In this document: positions 7,994 to 15,800 of the stretch, piece by piece
Layout of the letters: each line of letters opens with the position of its first letter
Position numbering within the stretch: the stretch's first letter is position 1
Origin: DASPWV01 sp046726375
Lineage (GTDB): Bacteria; Acidobacteriota; Vicinamibacteria; Vicinamibacterales; UBA2999
Length of the DNA stretch: 64,000 nucleotides
NCBI GenBank assembly: GCA_046726375.1
Contig: JBKPAJ010000062.1
Span: forward strand, 48,440 to 112,439
Reading direction: 5' to 3'
Notes under the pieces: generated by a model
The model's input: only the letters and a program-made list of their open reading frames with translations
Database searches by the model: none
Told to the model about the DNA's origin: nothing
Translations under genes and position numbers: made by a program

Positions 7994-10131
7994 GCGAGCC
8001 TCGCCGGATCAGTGGTCGGCACGTCGCACGTAAAGTTCCGACAAATATAGGCGGCCGCGGTTCCCCCGATTGGCGCCATCCCGCTGACCCACGGCAGCAA
8101 CGCGGCGAGCCGGTGCTGCGCCTCACCGGCCTCGACGCGGAACACCTGCGCAAACGGCCGGTATCGACGATTCGCCGCCCGCCACAGAGCGCCCGTTTCA
8201 TCCGAACGATCGCCCACCACGACGATCTGCTCGGGAGGAGCCAGGGCCACAGACAATGCCGCGGCCATCATCGGTAGCGTCCGGCCATGCGCGAGCAGCC
8301 GTGTGCCGAACGCGCGAAACACTTCGTCTGCACGCGTCTGAAACGTCGTGTCTCCGGTAAGGTGCGCGAGCGCGAGCAGATTGTGGACTCCCACCGAACT
8401 CGCCGATGGCTCGGCGCCATCGTAATCCTCTTTCATCCGCACGAGCACCGACGGATCTTTGCCTGTGGTGCTGTACCAGCCGCCACCCTCTGCATCCCAG
8501 AACAGCTCGTCCTGACGCCGTTGCAGCTCCACCGCCCACGCGAGCCACTCAGCGTCCCCGCTGGCATCGAAGAGCTCGATGAGACCGAAGATTAGGTAGG
8601 CGTAATCCTCGGCGTAGCCGTCGATCGCCGCATCTCCCGCGCGGTAGCGTCGTCGGAGCACGCGACGCTCGGCATCCCACATCCGCGACTTGAGAAATGC
8701 CGCCGCTCGCCGCGCGGCCGCGAGATGACGCTCCCCGGGATCATGACCAACGTCCTGCGCCAAAGCCTCGCCGCCGGCGAGCACGCGGGCGCCGCGAGCG
8801 AACGCGCCAATCATCAGGCCGTTCCATCCGGTAAGCACTTTGTCGTCGAGATACGGCCGAGGCCTTGTGGCGCGCACGCCGAACAGCCGACGCCGCGCGC
8901 GCATCAAGGCTTCGCCGACGCGCTCCGCTTCGAGGCCGAGCTCCTGTGCGATTTCAGCGATCGCGCGCGCCGTGTAAAGCAGGTTTTTCCCCGTGAACTC
9001 GTTTTGCGGATCGAATGGCGCGTTGCCGTCCGGCAGAATGCCGAAGCGCAGCTCGAACGCCTTACTGTCGTCGCCGAGCGCGTCACGGATTTCCTGTTGC
9101 GACCAGATGTAGAACGCACCTTCGCTTTTGTGAGGATGCGGATCACGCACCTGCTCGGGAGGGACGCTATCGGCGTCTTCGGCAGAATAAAAGCCGCCAT
9201 CCTTGTCGGTCAGCTCGCGCGCGACATATTGGAGCGTATCTTCGGCGACCTGTGCGTAGAAGGGATCGCCCGATACTTGCGCAGCTTCGAGATATGCCAG
9301 CACCAGTTGCGCCTGGTCGTACAACATCTTCTCGAAGTGGGGCACGCGCCAATTGCCGTCGACCGAGTAGCGATGAAAGCCGCCGCCGATATGATCGCGC
9401 ATGCCGCCGAGCGCCATCGCGCGCAGGGTGATCAGCACCATGTCGCGTGCGCCTTCGTCGCCGCTCCGTGCGTGCTCGCGCAGCAAGAACAGCAGCTCGC
9501 TTGGGCGAGGAAACTTCGGGGCATCACCGAAGCCGCCGCGGCGACGATCGAAGGTCATCTGGAATTGGCGCAGCGTTGCGGTAAGTGCGTCGGCCCCGGG
9601 CATCGCACTCGAGGCGTGCCCGGCATCGGCGCTCCCCATTTCCTGCAAACGCGCGGCGATCGTCTGCGCCGAGTCGAGCACGTTGCCGCGCGCTTCCCGC
9701 CAGGCGCGCGCGATCTCGAGCAGCACTTCGCGAAAGCCGGGACGGCCCCACTGCGCGGCTGGAGGAAAATATGTGCCACCGTAAAACGGCGCCAGGTCGG
9801 GCGTCAACCACACGCTCATCGGCCAGCCGCCGGCGCCCGTGGTCGCCTGCACGAATGCCATGTAGACGCGGTCGACGTCCGGCCGTTCCTCGCGATCGAC
9901 CTTGATCGACACGAAGTGATCGTTGAGGATGGCGGCGATCTCTCCGCTCTCGAACGACTCATGTTCCATCACGTGACACCAATGGCAGGTCGAGTATCCG
10001 ATCGACAAAAAGATCGGTTTGTCTTCACTGCGGGCGCGCACAAACGCCTCGTCGCCCCACGCATACCAGTCAACCGGATTGTGCGCGTGCTGAAGAAGGT
10101 ACGGACTCTGCTCCGCGGCGAGGCGATTCAT
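7990..10131 (-). CDS. DUF255 thioredoxin-domain protein (YyaL/SPATA20-like)
   Basis: The full-length 713-residue protein has an N-terminal thioredoxin-like DUF255 domain followed by an alpha/alpha-barrel resembling N-acyl-glucosamine epimerases. The start is diagnostic: SPYLLQHAHNPVDWYAWG, then a CHWC redox motif at residues 49-52 and NDHFVSIKVDREERPDVD. The family is widespread and its biochemical role is unsettled; a redox or sugar-related function is usually suggested. The ATG at 10131 lies directly against the REP/MITE-like element at 10135-10252, so its leader is formed by that repeat. Its stop overlaps the start of the hydratase gene. Confidence 0.93.
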   Translation of the reverse strand: MNRLAAEQSPYLLQHAHNPVDWYAWGDEAFVRARSEDKPIFLSIGYSTCHWCHVMEHESFESGEIAAILNDHFVSIKVDREERPDVDRVYMAFVQATTGAGGWPMSVWLTPDLAPFYGGTYFPPAAQWGRPGFREVLLEIARAWREARGNVLDSAQTIAARLQEMGSADAGHASSAMPGADALTATLRQFQMTFDRRRGGFGDAPKFPRPSELLFLLREHARSGDEGARDMVLITLRAMALGGMRDHIGGGFHRYSVDGNWRVPHFEKMLYDQAQLVLAYLEAAQVSGDPFYAQVAEDTLQYVARELTDKDGGFYSAEDADSVPPEQVRDPHPHKSEGAFYIWSQQEIRDALGDDSKAFELRFGILPDGNAPFDPQNEFTGKNLLYTARAIAEIAQELGLEAERVGEALMRARRRLFGVRATRPRPYLDDKVLTGWNGLMIGAFARGARVLAGGEALAQDVGHDPGERHLAAARRAAAFLKSRMWDAERRVLRRRYRAGDAAIDGYAEDYAYLIFGLIELFDASGDAEWLAWAVELQRRQDELFWDAEGGGWYSTTGKDPSVLVRMKEDYDGAEPSASSVGVHNLLALAHLTGDTTFQTRADEVFRAFGTRLLAHGRTLPMMAAALSVALAPPEQIVVVGDRSDETGALWRAANRRYRPFAQVFRVEAGEAQHRLAALLPWVSGMAPIGGTAAAYICRNFTCDVPTTDPARLA

Positions 10132-10134
10132 CGC

Positions 10135-10252
10135 AAAAGGGCCTGCCCCATTAGTTACACTTCAGACTCACACTTCGCAACTTCTGCCACACTCGCGTGG
10201 AATTTCTGCCAACTCTGCAACGCGGTGTAACAATGGGGACAGGCCCCTTTTT
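10135..10252. repeat. 118-bp element with imperfect inverted ends (REP/MITE-like)
   Basis: Left end 10135-10160 reads AAAAGGGCCTGCCCCATTAG then TTACAC; the right end 10225-10252 is its inverted counterpart (GTGTAACAATGGGGACAGGC then CCCTTTT). Inside are short direct repeats of the type TTCTGCCA. The element exactly fills the gap between the YihY stop and the DUF255 start. The GGGGACAGGCCCC core resembles repeats that I associate with REP-associated tyrosine transposases, but no transposase is in the window. Confidence 0.75.
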
Positions 10253-11134
10253 TCACGTCGTCGCGGGTGACGCTTCGCCGGCGATCTGCGCGTGCTTGAG
10301 GGCGGCGGCGCGCAGCCGCGCGTATGCCGCCGTCATCTCCACGCCGTACAGCAGAATGACCGCGGAGACGTAAATCCACAGGAGAAAGATCACCACCGCC
10401 GCGATCGAGCCGTGAATGAGGTTCCACGCAGCCAGGTCGCGCGCGTACCAGGAAAACGCGGCCAACGCGCCGCGCCACAGGAGTCCGGTCACGATCGCAC
10501 CCGGCCACACATCGCGGAACCGCATATCGGTGTTGGGGATGAAATAAAAGAGCAGCGCCACGCAGCCGATGAGGAGCGCCGTTGCGCCGTAATCCGCGCT
10601 GTTCTGCGTAATCCACACGAACCACCGATTACGTTCGAGCACGCCCCAGAGCCAGTGCGTTGGCGCGATGCGGGCGACGCTCGCAAGCGCCAGGGCGATC
10701 ATGAAAATCGCGCCGGCCGACAGCATCATCAAAAACGAGACGAAGCGGTGCATCAGGAAGCTGCGGCGTTTCTGCACGCCCCAGGCGTGATTGACCGCCG
10801 AGGAAATGGCGTTGAACACGCCCAGCGAGGCCCACATCAGCGCCAGCAATCCGCCGACGCCGAGTTGCACCGTCTGGCCGCGAAAAGCGTCGAGCTGCCG
10901 CGTCATGAAATCGAACTGGCGTGGAAAGTAGTGGAAGACGAACCCGACCACGGCGTCGCGGTCCGACGCGTCGCTGGTGAACGACCCGAGAATCGACAGA
11001 ATCAGCAGGATGAACGGGAATAGCGAGAGCAGCGCGTAATACGCGATCGAAGCTGCGTGGGTGAGACCTTCGCTGTTATACAGCTCACCCACGCCGCGCC
11101 AAGCTGCTTGGAGAACCAGCCGAAGCGGTTTCAC
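10253..11134 (-). CDS. YihY/UPF0761 family inner-membrane protein
   Basis: The predicted protein has 293 residues and about six transmembrane helices. It carries the hallmark N-terminus THAASIAYYALLSLFPFILL of the YihY/BrkB family and the later segments GLLALMWASLGVFNAISSA and YFIPNTDMRFRDVWPGA. The family is common, with no firmly assigned biochemical role; it was wrongly named ribonuclease BN in the past. The GTG start at 11134 lies in the second copy of a 19-bp tandem repeat, and its Shine-Dalgarno-like GAGGT is unusually close to the GTG. It is probably the first gene of the leftward DUF255/hydratase unit. Confidence 0.9.
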   Translation of the reverse strand: MKPLRLVLQAAWRGVGELYNSEGLTHAASIAYYALLSLFPFILLILSILGSFTSDASDRDAVVGFVFHYFPRQFDFMTRQLDAFRGQTVQLGVGGLLALMWASLGVFNAISSAVNHAWGVQKRRSFLMHRFVSFLMMLSAGAIFMIALALASVARIAPTHWLWGVLERNRWFVWITQNSADYGATALLIGCVALLFYFIPNTDMRFRDVWPGAIVTGLLWRGALAAFSWYARDLAAWNLIHGSIAAVVIFLLWIYVSAVILLYGVEMTAAYARLRAAALKHAQIAGEASPATT

Positions 11135-11167
11135 ACCTCACATTATGTTTCACACCTCTCATTATGC
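11130..11167. repeat. 19-bp tandem duplication in the yihY-like leader
   Basis: Two adjacent copies of TTTCACACCTCACATTATG (the second has CTCTC in place of CTCAC) span the start codon and leader of the YihY gene. Because 19 is not a multiple of three, only the proximal copy can supply the GTG start in frame. It also reaches the stop of the neighbouring YtxH-like gene. Confidence 0.8.
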
Positions 11168-11392
11168 GGTGCGTTGCCAGCCCGATTGCGACCCTCGAAT
11201 CTCGGCCACGCCACTCCGGACCTGATCGATTGCGCCCAGGAACTTTTCCGCCTCGCGGGCAAGGCCATCGAAGTTCGCCTCGAGCTGCTCGCGGAGCTGC
11301 CGGCCTTCGTCGGTAAAGAACAGGTATGACGCCGTCACGCCGACCACGGCCCCGATGATGCCGCCTGCTATCAGAGTGTTTTGATTGCTCAC
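11162..11392 (-). CDS. YtxH-like small membrane protein
   Basis: This 76-residue protein begins with a glycine-rich transmembrane helix (TLIAGGIIGAVVGVTASYLFF), followed by an EGRQLREQLEAN amphipathic coiled-coil region. That pattern is typical of YtxH/general-stress small proteins, in which a membrane anchor precedes a soluble helix. Its start overlaps the stop of the sigma-54 activator gene upstream by four bases, so the two are translationally coupled and probably act in the same stress response. Confidence 0.78.
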   Translation of the reverse strand: MSNQNTLIAGGIIGAVVGVTASYLFFTDEGRQLREQLEANFDGLAREAEKFLGAIDQVRSGVAEIRGSQSGWQRTA

Positions 11393-12855
11393 GATCCCTC
11401 CGCCTCGCGCGATACCAGTTCGTTGGCTCGGGCGTCGCGCGCCGCGCGCGCCGCGCGCCCCGGATCTTCGATGCCGTGCTTGCGCATCTTGCTGTAGAGC
11501 GTCGGCCGGTACAACCCGAGGATGTGCGCCGCCTCTTGCTTGTTCCAGTTCGTGCGCTGCAGGGTTTGCAGGATCGCCATCTTCTCGATTTCTGCCAGCG
11601 AATGATGCGGCGGCACGAGGAATTCCGGATTGGCCGCGGCTTCGTCGCGCAACGTCTCGGGCAAATCCGTTGGCTGAACCTCAGCGCCTTTCGCGACCAG
11701 GACCGCGCGCTCGAGCGCGTTTTCCAGCTCGCGCACGTTTCCCGGCCACCGGTTGCGAATGAGCAAACGATAGGCAGCCGGCGAAATGGCTTTCACCTGC
11801 TTGCGATAGCGCTCGTTGAACTTCTCGATCAAGTGCGTGCACAGCAGCGGCACGTCTTCCGCCCGCTCGCGCAGCGGCGGCACACGAACCGTAATGGTGT
11901 TGATTCGGAAGTAAAGATCTTCGCGCAATCGTCCCTCACGCAACGCCGTGTCGAGGTCGATGTTGGTGGCGCAAATCAACCGGAAGTCGACCTTCACGGT
12001 GCGATCGCTCCCGACCGGCCGGTACTCCCGCTCCTGCAGGACGCGCAGAAGCTTCGTCTGCAGGAACGGCGGCATCTCTCCGATCTCGTCGAGCATCAGC
12101 GAGCCGCCGCTGGCGGCTTCGAGCAGGCCGATCTTGTCGGTGACAGCTCCGGTGAATGCTCCCTTCTTGTAGCCGAAGAGCTCGGATTCGATCAGGTCCT
12201 TGGGAATCGCCGCGCAGTTGATCTTGATGAACGGCCCTTTGGCGCGATTGCTCCGCACATGCAGCGCATTGGCGATGAGCTCCTTGCCGGTACCGTTTTC
12301 GCCCTGAATCAGGATATTGGCGTCGCTCGCGGCGACCGCCTCAACGAGCTCGAAGAGCTCGCGCATCTTCTTGCTCTTGCCGATGATGTTGGAGAAGGAA
12401 TACTGGCTGCGAACCTGTTCCTTGAGCTGCTCGTGCTGCAGCCGCTCGTCGTGGAGCGACGTGGCCCGCTCGAGGATGTTGACCAGCCCCGCTGGATCCA
12501 AGTCGGATTTCTCGACGAAGAAGAACGCTCCGGCTTGACCCGCTTCCAGGGCGCGCCGAATCGTTCCCTGTCCGCTGATAACGATGATCTGCGGACCAGG
12601 ATCCATCGACTTCATTTTTTTCAGCAGCGCGATGCCGTCGGTGTCCGGCAGCAGAAGATCGAGGAGCACCACAGCCGGCCGCCAGTTTTGATAGAGCTCC
12701 TCGGCGCGCGCGCCGTGGCTCGCCGTGCGCACTTCGTATCCCGGCTCGCCCGGCGCTTGCTCGACAACCATCTTGAGCCAATCGGTGACCATCGGCTCGT
12801 CATCGACGACGAGCACGCGTTTCCGCTGTCGGCGACCGGTCTCTGTTGAATACAC
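11389..12855 (-). CDS. NtrC-family sigma-54-dependent response regulator
   Basis: The regulator has 488 residues from the GTG at 12855, which has GAGG four bases upstream; the ORF stays open to a GTG at 12930. The N-terminal receiver has acidic residues in VLVVDDEP and the phospho-acceptor Asp in VVLLDLLLP (about residue 66). The central AAA+ domain has a Walker A variant GENGTGKE, the sigma-54 contact loop GAFTGA, Walker B LMLDEIGE and the sensor segment RWPGNVRELENA. A Fis-type helix-turn-helix (EAAHILGLYRPTLYSKM) closes it. It should activate -24/-12 promoters when phosphorylated. No cognate kinase is adjacent; the YtxH gene is coupled downstream. Confidence 0.93.
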   Translation of the reverse strand: MYSTETGRRQRKRVLVVDDEPMVTDWLKMVVEQAPGEPGYEVRTASHGARAEELYQNWRPAVVLLDLLLPDTDGIALLKKMKSMDPGPQIIVISGQGTIRRALEAGQAGAFFFVEKSDLDPAGLVNILERATSLHDERLQHEQLKEQVRSQYSFSNIIGKSKKMRELFELVEAVAASDANILIQGENGTGKELIANALHVRSNRAKGPFIKINCAAIPKDLIESELFGYKKGAFTGAVTDKIGLLEAASGGSLMLDEIGEMPPFLQTKLLRVLQEREYRPVGSDRTVKVDFRLICATNIDLDTALREGRLREDLYFRINTITVRVPPLRERAEDVPLLCTHLIEKFNERYRKQVKAISPAAYRLLIRNRWPGNVRELENALERAVLVAKGAEVQPTDLPETLRDEAAANPEFLVPPHHSLAEIEKMAILQTLQRTNWNKQEAAHILGLYRPTLYSKMRKHGIEDPGRAARAARDARANELVSREAEGS

Positions 12856-12940
12856 GCGTCCTCGGACTGGCTCATCCGCCGGCCGGGAGCCGCGCAGCGG
12901 AGAGCGAAATTGTGTCTGATTCGAATACACAGTCTATCAG

Positions 12941-13396
12941 TTAGCTGGCCTTCCGCACGGGAACGTTGCGCAGTAACGCATCGCGTAGCGTGGCGGCGGC
13001 CGCATTGCTCCCGCTGGCGTTTCCACTCACGACGTCGTTGGACGTGAGCGGCTGCCCGTAGAACCGAGTATTGGCATCGCGGTCTTCAGCGACCGACGAT
13101 CCGTTGAGCGTCGCGCCCGCGAAAAGCCCCCGGCTGCGCGAGCAGCTCAGGATCTCGGAGCGGATCTGAATCTCAGTGCTCGCGCTGGCTTCACGCCCGG
13201 CGGGCCCGGCCGTCGCCGAGGCTTCCCCGCCGATTTTGAATTCGTTGCACAGGCGGTTCTCCACGCCGCGGCGTTCATCACCACGAGAACAAGTAATACC
13301 GACGAAGTCATAGCATGCAAGAGGCCGCGGCCGTGTTGGCGCGGCCTGACTGCTGAGCGCGGCAATCAGAACACCTGTTGCCCAAATCCGCACCAT
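12941..13396 (-). pseudogene. remnant of a lipid-binding SYLF/Ysc84-domain protein
   Basis: The open frame keeps a signal peptide (MVRIWATGVLIAALSSQA) and the C-terminal SYLF signature: GVENRLCNEFKIGGEAS, then GPAGREASASTEIQIRSEIL and SRSRGLFAGATLNG. Upstream of RGVEN the expected sequence is in another frame, where SSVLLVLVVMN matches the family's VVLLVMN strand. The ~100 residues normally lying between the signal peptide and that strand are missing. It is therefore an internally deleted and frameshifted copy. Intact relatives are exported or periplasmic lipid-binding proteins often found in stress operons, which fits the YtxH/lmo0937 genes beside it. Confidence 0.7.
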
Positions 13397-13412
13397 TGCC
13401 TCTCGGGGTTGC

Positions 13413-13547
13413 GGAGAGCCGGGGTTCCTGGATTCCGGGGTTCGAGATTTCGAGTTCCTGGATTCCTCAGTTCCGAAGTTCGGATGAACCTCGGAACCTC
13501 GGAACCCTCCGAACCTTGGAACTTTGGAACCTCGGAACTTCGGAAAG
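13413..13547. repeat. short-period intergenic repeat array (GGAACCTC family)
   Basis: The stretch is built from degenerate 8-9-bp units: GGTTCCTGGATTCCGG on one side and CGGAACCTCGGAACC on the other, so the halves are also partly inverted copies of each other. It ends at the stop codon of the lmo0937-family gene. The same unit recurs at 36941-37008, 50218-50294 and 56663-56700. Confidence 0.8.
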
Positions 13548-13697
13548 TCAAACCGGACGACGTCCCTGGATCACGCGGATCAACACGATCGCAATCGCGA
13601 TGATCAGCAGAACGTGAATGAACCCACCGAGAGTATAGGAGCTCACCATTCCCAACAGCCAAAGAACGATGAGCAGCACGAGAATCGTAGTCAGCAT
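13548..13697 (-). CDS. lmo0937-family small membrane protein
   Basis: This 49-residue protein consists of two membrane helices and matches the lmo0937 pattern closely: TILVLLIVLWLLGMVSSYTL, GGFIHVLLIIAIAIVLI, then a basic tail with GRRPV. A very good Shine-Dalgarno (AAAGGAG, eight bases before the ATG) supports it although it is very short. Members are found in stress-induced operons of many bacteria; the molecular role is unknown. It lies immediately downstream of the YtxH gene on the same strand. Confidence 0.88.
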   Translation of the reverse strand: MLTTILVLLIVLWLLGMVSSYTLGGFIHVLLIIAIAIVLIRVIQGRRPV

Positions 13698-13723
13698 CTG
13701 AATGGCTCCTTTGTTGGTTCCAC

Positions 13724-14056
13724 TTACACGCTGGGTGCGGTATTTGGCATACGGTCGGTCGTAGTCGTCGTGGACGTCGACGTCGTACGATCGGCGCCCG
13801 AAATCCGGTCGGTCACCGACGACACACGGTCGGATAGCTGGCTGGAGATCTGCTGGCCGCGCTCGCGTGCCTGCTGGCGCAGTGTCTCGGTCGCGTCGTT
13901 CACGCGATTGGCGAGTCCGCGGTACTGCTCTCCGAGGAGCTCGCGTGTCTCTGATCCCGTCTTTGGCGCAAAGAGCAGCGCCACTCCGGCGCCGATCACG
14001 GCGCCTGCGAACAACCCCAGCGCGAAGCTGGCTCCGGTCCCTTCCTCTCGATACAT
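13724..14056 (-). CDS. YtxH-domain membrane protein
   Basis: The 110-residue protein has a glycine-rich helix (SFALGLFAGAVIGAGVALLF), immediately followed by APKTGSETRELL, the diagnostic YtxH junction. A soluble coiled-coil-like helix follows (about residues 43-85) and a low-complexity Ser/Thr tail including TSTSTTTTTD. YtxH proteins are general-stress membrane-associated proteins of unknown mechanism. It sits between the DUF948-like and lmo0937 genes with gaps of under 30 bp, so the three form one operon. Confidence 0.88.
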   Translation of the reverse strand: MYREEGTGASFALGLFAGAVIGAGVALLFAPKTGSETRELLGEQYRGLANRVNDATETLRQQARERGQQISSQLSDRVSSVTDRISGADRTTSTSTTTTTDRMPNTAPSV

Positions 14057-14073
14057 GATCCGCTACCTCCTAT

Positions 14074-14463
14074 TCACCCTTCGACTATCGACATGTTCGA
14101 TTGCGTCCGTCTCGGTGCGCGCCAGCGCTTCACCATGCGCAGCAGTCCGCCCGCAACGCCCGCGGCCACCGCCGCGCGCGGCCACACCAGCGCGCCAAGC
14201 CGGCCGGCAGTGTCGTTCACGGAATCGATCGCACGGCTCACATCGTCGGTGCGGGTGCGAACGACGGCGCTCGTGTGTTCGAGATTCGTCAACACGCCTT
14301 CGACGCGCAGCAGCAACGGTGACAGCTTCGTGTCGAGAGTGTGCGTCGCGCCTTGATACGTGCGAAATACAGCGATGGCGGCGGCGATCATGAAGAGCGT
14401 CTGCACAACGCTCGCAATTGCGAGCACGACGAGGATCATGTTTGTCGTATCGAGCCGCTCCAT
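14074..14463 (-). CDS. single-helix membrane protein, DUF948-like
   Basis: The predicted protein has 129 residues from the ATG at 14463. One N-terminal transmembrane helix (NMILVVLAIASVVQTLFMIA) is followed by a long soluble helix (THTLDTKLSPLLLRVEGVLTN... through SVNDTAG) resembling DUF948/methyl-accepting-like coiled coils. A second weak hydrophobic segment and a basic tail end it. It is first in the operon with the YtxH and lmo0937 genes. A candidate -24/-12 promoter (14496-14511) is correctly spaced upstream. A longer ORF to 14541 has an unlikely N-terminus. Confidence 0.7.
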   Translation of the reverse strand: MERLDTTNMILVVLAIASVVQTLFMIAAAIAVFRTYQGATHTLDTKLSPLLLRVEGVLTNLEHTSAVVRTRTDDVSRAIDSVNDTAGRLGALVWPRAAVAAGVAGGLLRMVKRWRAPRRTQSNMSIVEG

Positions 14464-14495
14464 GCCTCTGCCTCTGTAAAGCCGTCGAGCCGTAA

Positions 14496-14511
14496 TGCAG
14501 GGTTCATGCCC
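14496..14511 (-). promoter_or_regulatory. candidate sigma-54 (-24/-12) promoter for the YtxH operon
   Basis: On the minus strand GGGCATGAACCCTGCA has the GG-N10-GC core of the consensus TGGCACG-N4-TTGC, with mismatches at the first base and at the first T of the -12 element. It would give a leader of about 20 nt before the ATG at 14463. Two sigma-54 activators are encoded within 3 kb. Weaker than the two BON promoters. Confidence 0.4.
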
Positions 14512-14600
14512 GCGTCCAGAAGTCGCGACCTCTGCCGTCAAGTGGCTTGGGGAGTAGTGTGAAACTCGCGCCGCGCCGGGCGGCTCAACTATCCAACCGA

Positions 14601-15020
14601 TTACCTGTTCTGGCTAAACCGCTTCACAACCGGCTCAGCGTGGCTGCGTCCGTGTTGCAGCAGCCATTCGATCTCCGCGACGAGGGCTGCCGGATCGCAC
14701 GGCTTCACGACGATCGCGTCAAAGCCGGAAGCACGTGCTTGGTTGAGCTGTTTGACGTGCGAATAACCAGTTGCTGCGATCAAGGGAATATGCTGTGTGT
14801 CGGGCGCCTCGCGAAGACGAATTGCCGCTTCAAAACCCGTAATTCCGGGCAATTCTAGGTCGAGCACAATGACATCCGGCATGTGGCGATGCGCCTGCTC
14901 AACGGCCGCTAAACCATCCTCGGCCTCAACGACGTCATACCCGACGGCTCGGAGATACAGACCCCAGATCTCGAGTGCATCGGGGTAATCATCGACGAGG
15001 AGAATGCGCTTCGGCGGCAC
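14601..15020 (-). CDS. single-domain response regulator
   Basis: The 139-residue protein is only a CheY-like receiver with a short tail: ILLVDDYPDALE (acidic pocket), VIVLDLELPGITGFEA (phospho-acceptor Asp), IAATGYS (conserved Thr/Ser) and VVKPCDP (Lys). There is no output domain, so it acts by protein-protein interaction or as a phosphate shuttle. The GTG at 15020 has a GGAAG Shine-Dalgarno five bases upstream and is preferred to the TTG at 15032. It is divergent from the histidine-kinase gene, which makes a functional pair plausible. Confidence 0.88.
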   Translation of the reverse strand: MPPKRILLVDDYPDALEIWGLYLRAVGYDVVEAEDGLAAVEQAHRHMPDVIVLDLELPGITGFEAAIRLREAPDTQHIPLIAATGYSHVKQLNQARASGFDAIVVKPCDPAALVAEIEWLLQHGRSHAEPVVKRFSQNR

Positions 15021-15122
15021 GACAACTTCCAAAGTCAGGATCGCCGGGACTACCCCGGGATCTCTCCGCAGAGGCTGACTTCAAGCTGCATGCCACGGGC
15101 GACGGTGGTAGGCTCACGTGGC

Positions 15123-15800
15123 ATGTCGGTTGATATCAGCGACGTTCTGCATGTGCTTGCGCATGAGCTTCGAGGACCGTCAGGCATCGCGCAGGGCTAT
15201 CTCCGCATGCTGCTGGAAGACCGTCTGACCGATTCAGCGGATCGGCGCCGCGCCCTCGAGCAGACGCAACGCGCATTGGCGCGCGTGAGCGAGTTGACCG
15301 CAGAAAGTACGCAACTGGCGAACTGGTTCGACACACAACGCGAGAACAAGGCGGTTGGCCACGTTGATGCGCGCGCGTTGATCGAGCGCGTCGCAGCGAA
15401 TACGGGCATCGAACCCGCCCCGACCACCCGCATCGATGTGATGCCGGCGAGTGCGTCGGTGCCGACCGGAAACGAAGACGCACTCGCCGCGGCGCTGGTC
15501 GCGTGCGTGAAGGCGACCGCGCGCGAGCTGAAAGGCAAGCCGGTGACCATTGCGGCGCGCGTCAACGGCAACCATGCGCTGGATATTTTGATTGGCAGCG
15601 ATGAACAGCTCGTCGCGTTGTCGCAAGGGCCCGATGCCGCCAATGCCGGACCGATCGCGCTGGAGCGCGGCGGTCTCGGGTTGTCGCTAGTGCTCGCCGC
15701 AGTAGTTCTCGAGGCGCACGGCGCCGCACATTGGACGACGAACGGTTCTCGCAATACAGTAGGAATTCGATTCCCGTTGGAAGAAAGGGCACATCAGTGA
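15123..15800 (+). CDS. histidine-kinase-like protein with degenerate ATPase domain
   Basis: The protein has 225 residues with no membrane or sensor domain. The H-box is intact with H14 in LHVLAHELRGPSGIAQGYL. In the expected HATPase region the N-box Asn is not evident (ALVACVKATARE) and no DxGxG box is visible (DILIGSDEQ); only a GGLGLSLVLAAVV G2-like helix remains. It may dimerise and accept phosphate without binding ATP well. The stop overlaps the GTG of the downstream sigma-54 activator (GTGA), so the pair is co-translated. A longer start at 15090 is possible. Confidence 0.78.
   Translation: MSVDISDVLHVLAHELRGPSGIAQGYLRMLLEDRLTDSADRRRALEQTQRALARVSELTAESTQLANWFDTQRENKAVGHVDARALIERVAANTGIEPAPTTRIDVMPASASVPTGNEDALAAALVACVKATARELKGKPVTIAARVNGNHALDILIGSDEQLVALSQGPDAANAGPIALERGGLGLSLVLAAVVLEAHGAAHWTTNGSRNTVGIRFPLEERAHQ

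Noticed and set aside
8725..10230. 501-codon open frame on the plus strand opposite the DUF255 gene
   Set aside because: The DUF255 protein is unmistakable on the minus strand; the plus-strand reading has no recognisable motif.
13413..13547. CRISPR array
   Set aside because: Units are 7-9 bp, imperfect, without spacers of constant length, and no cas genes are present.
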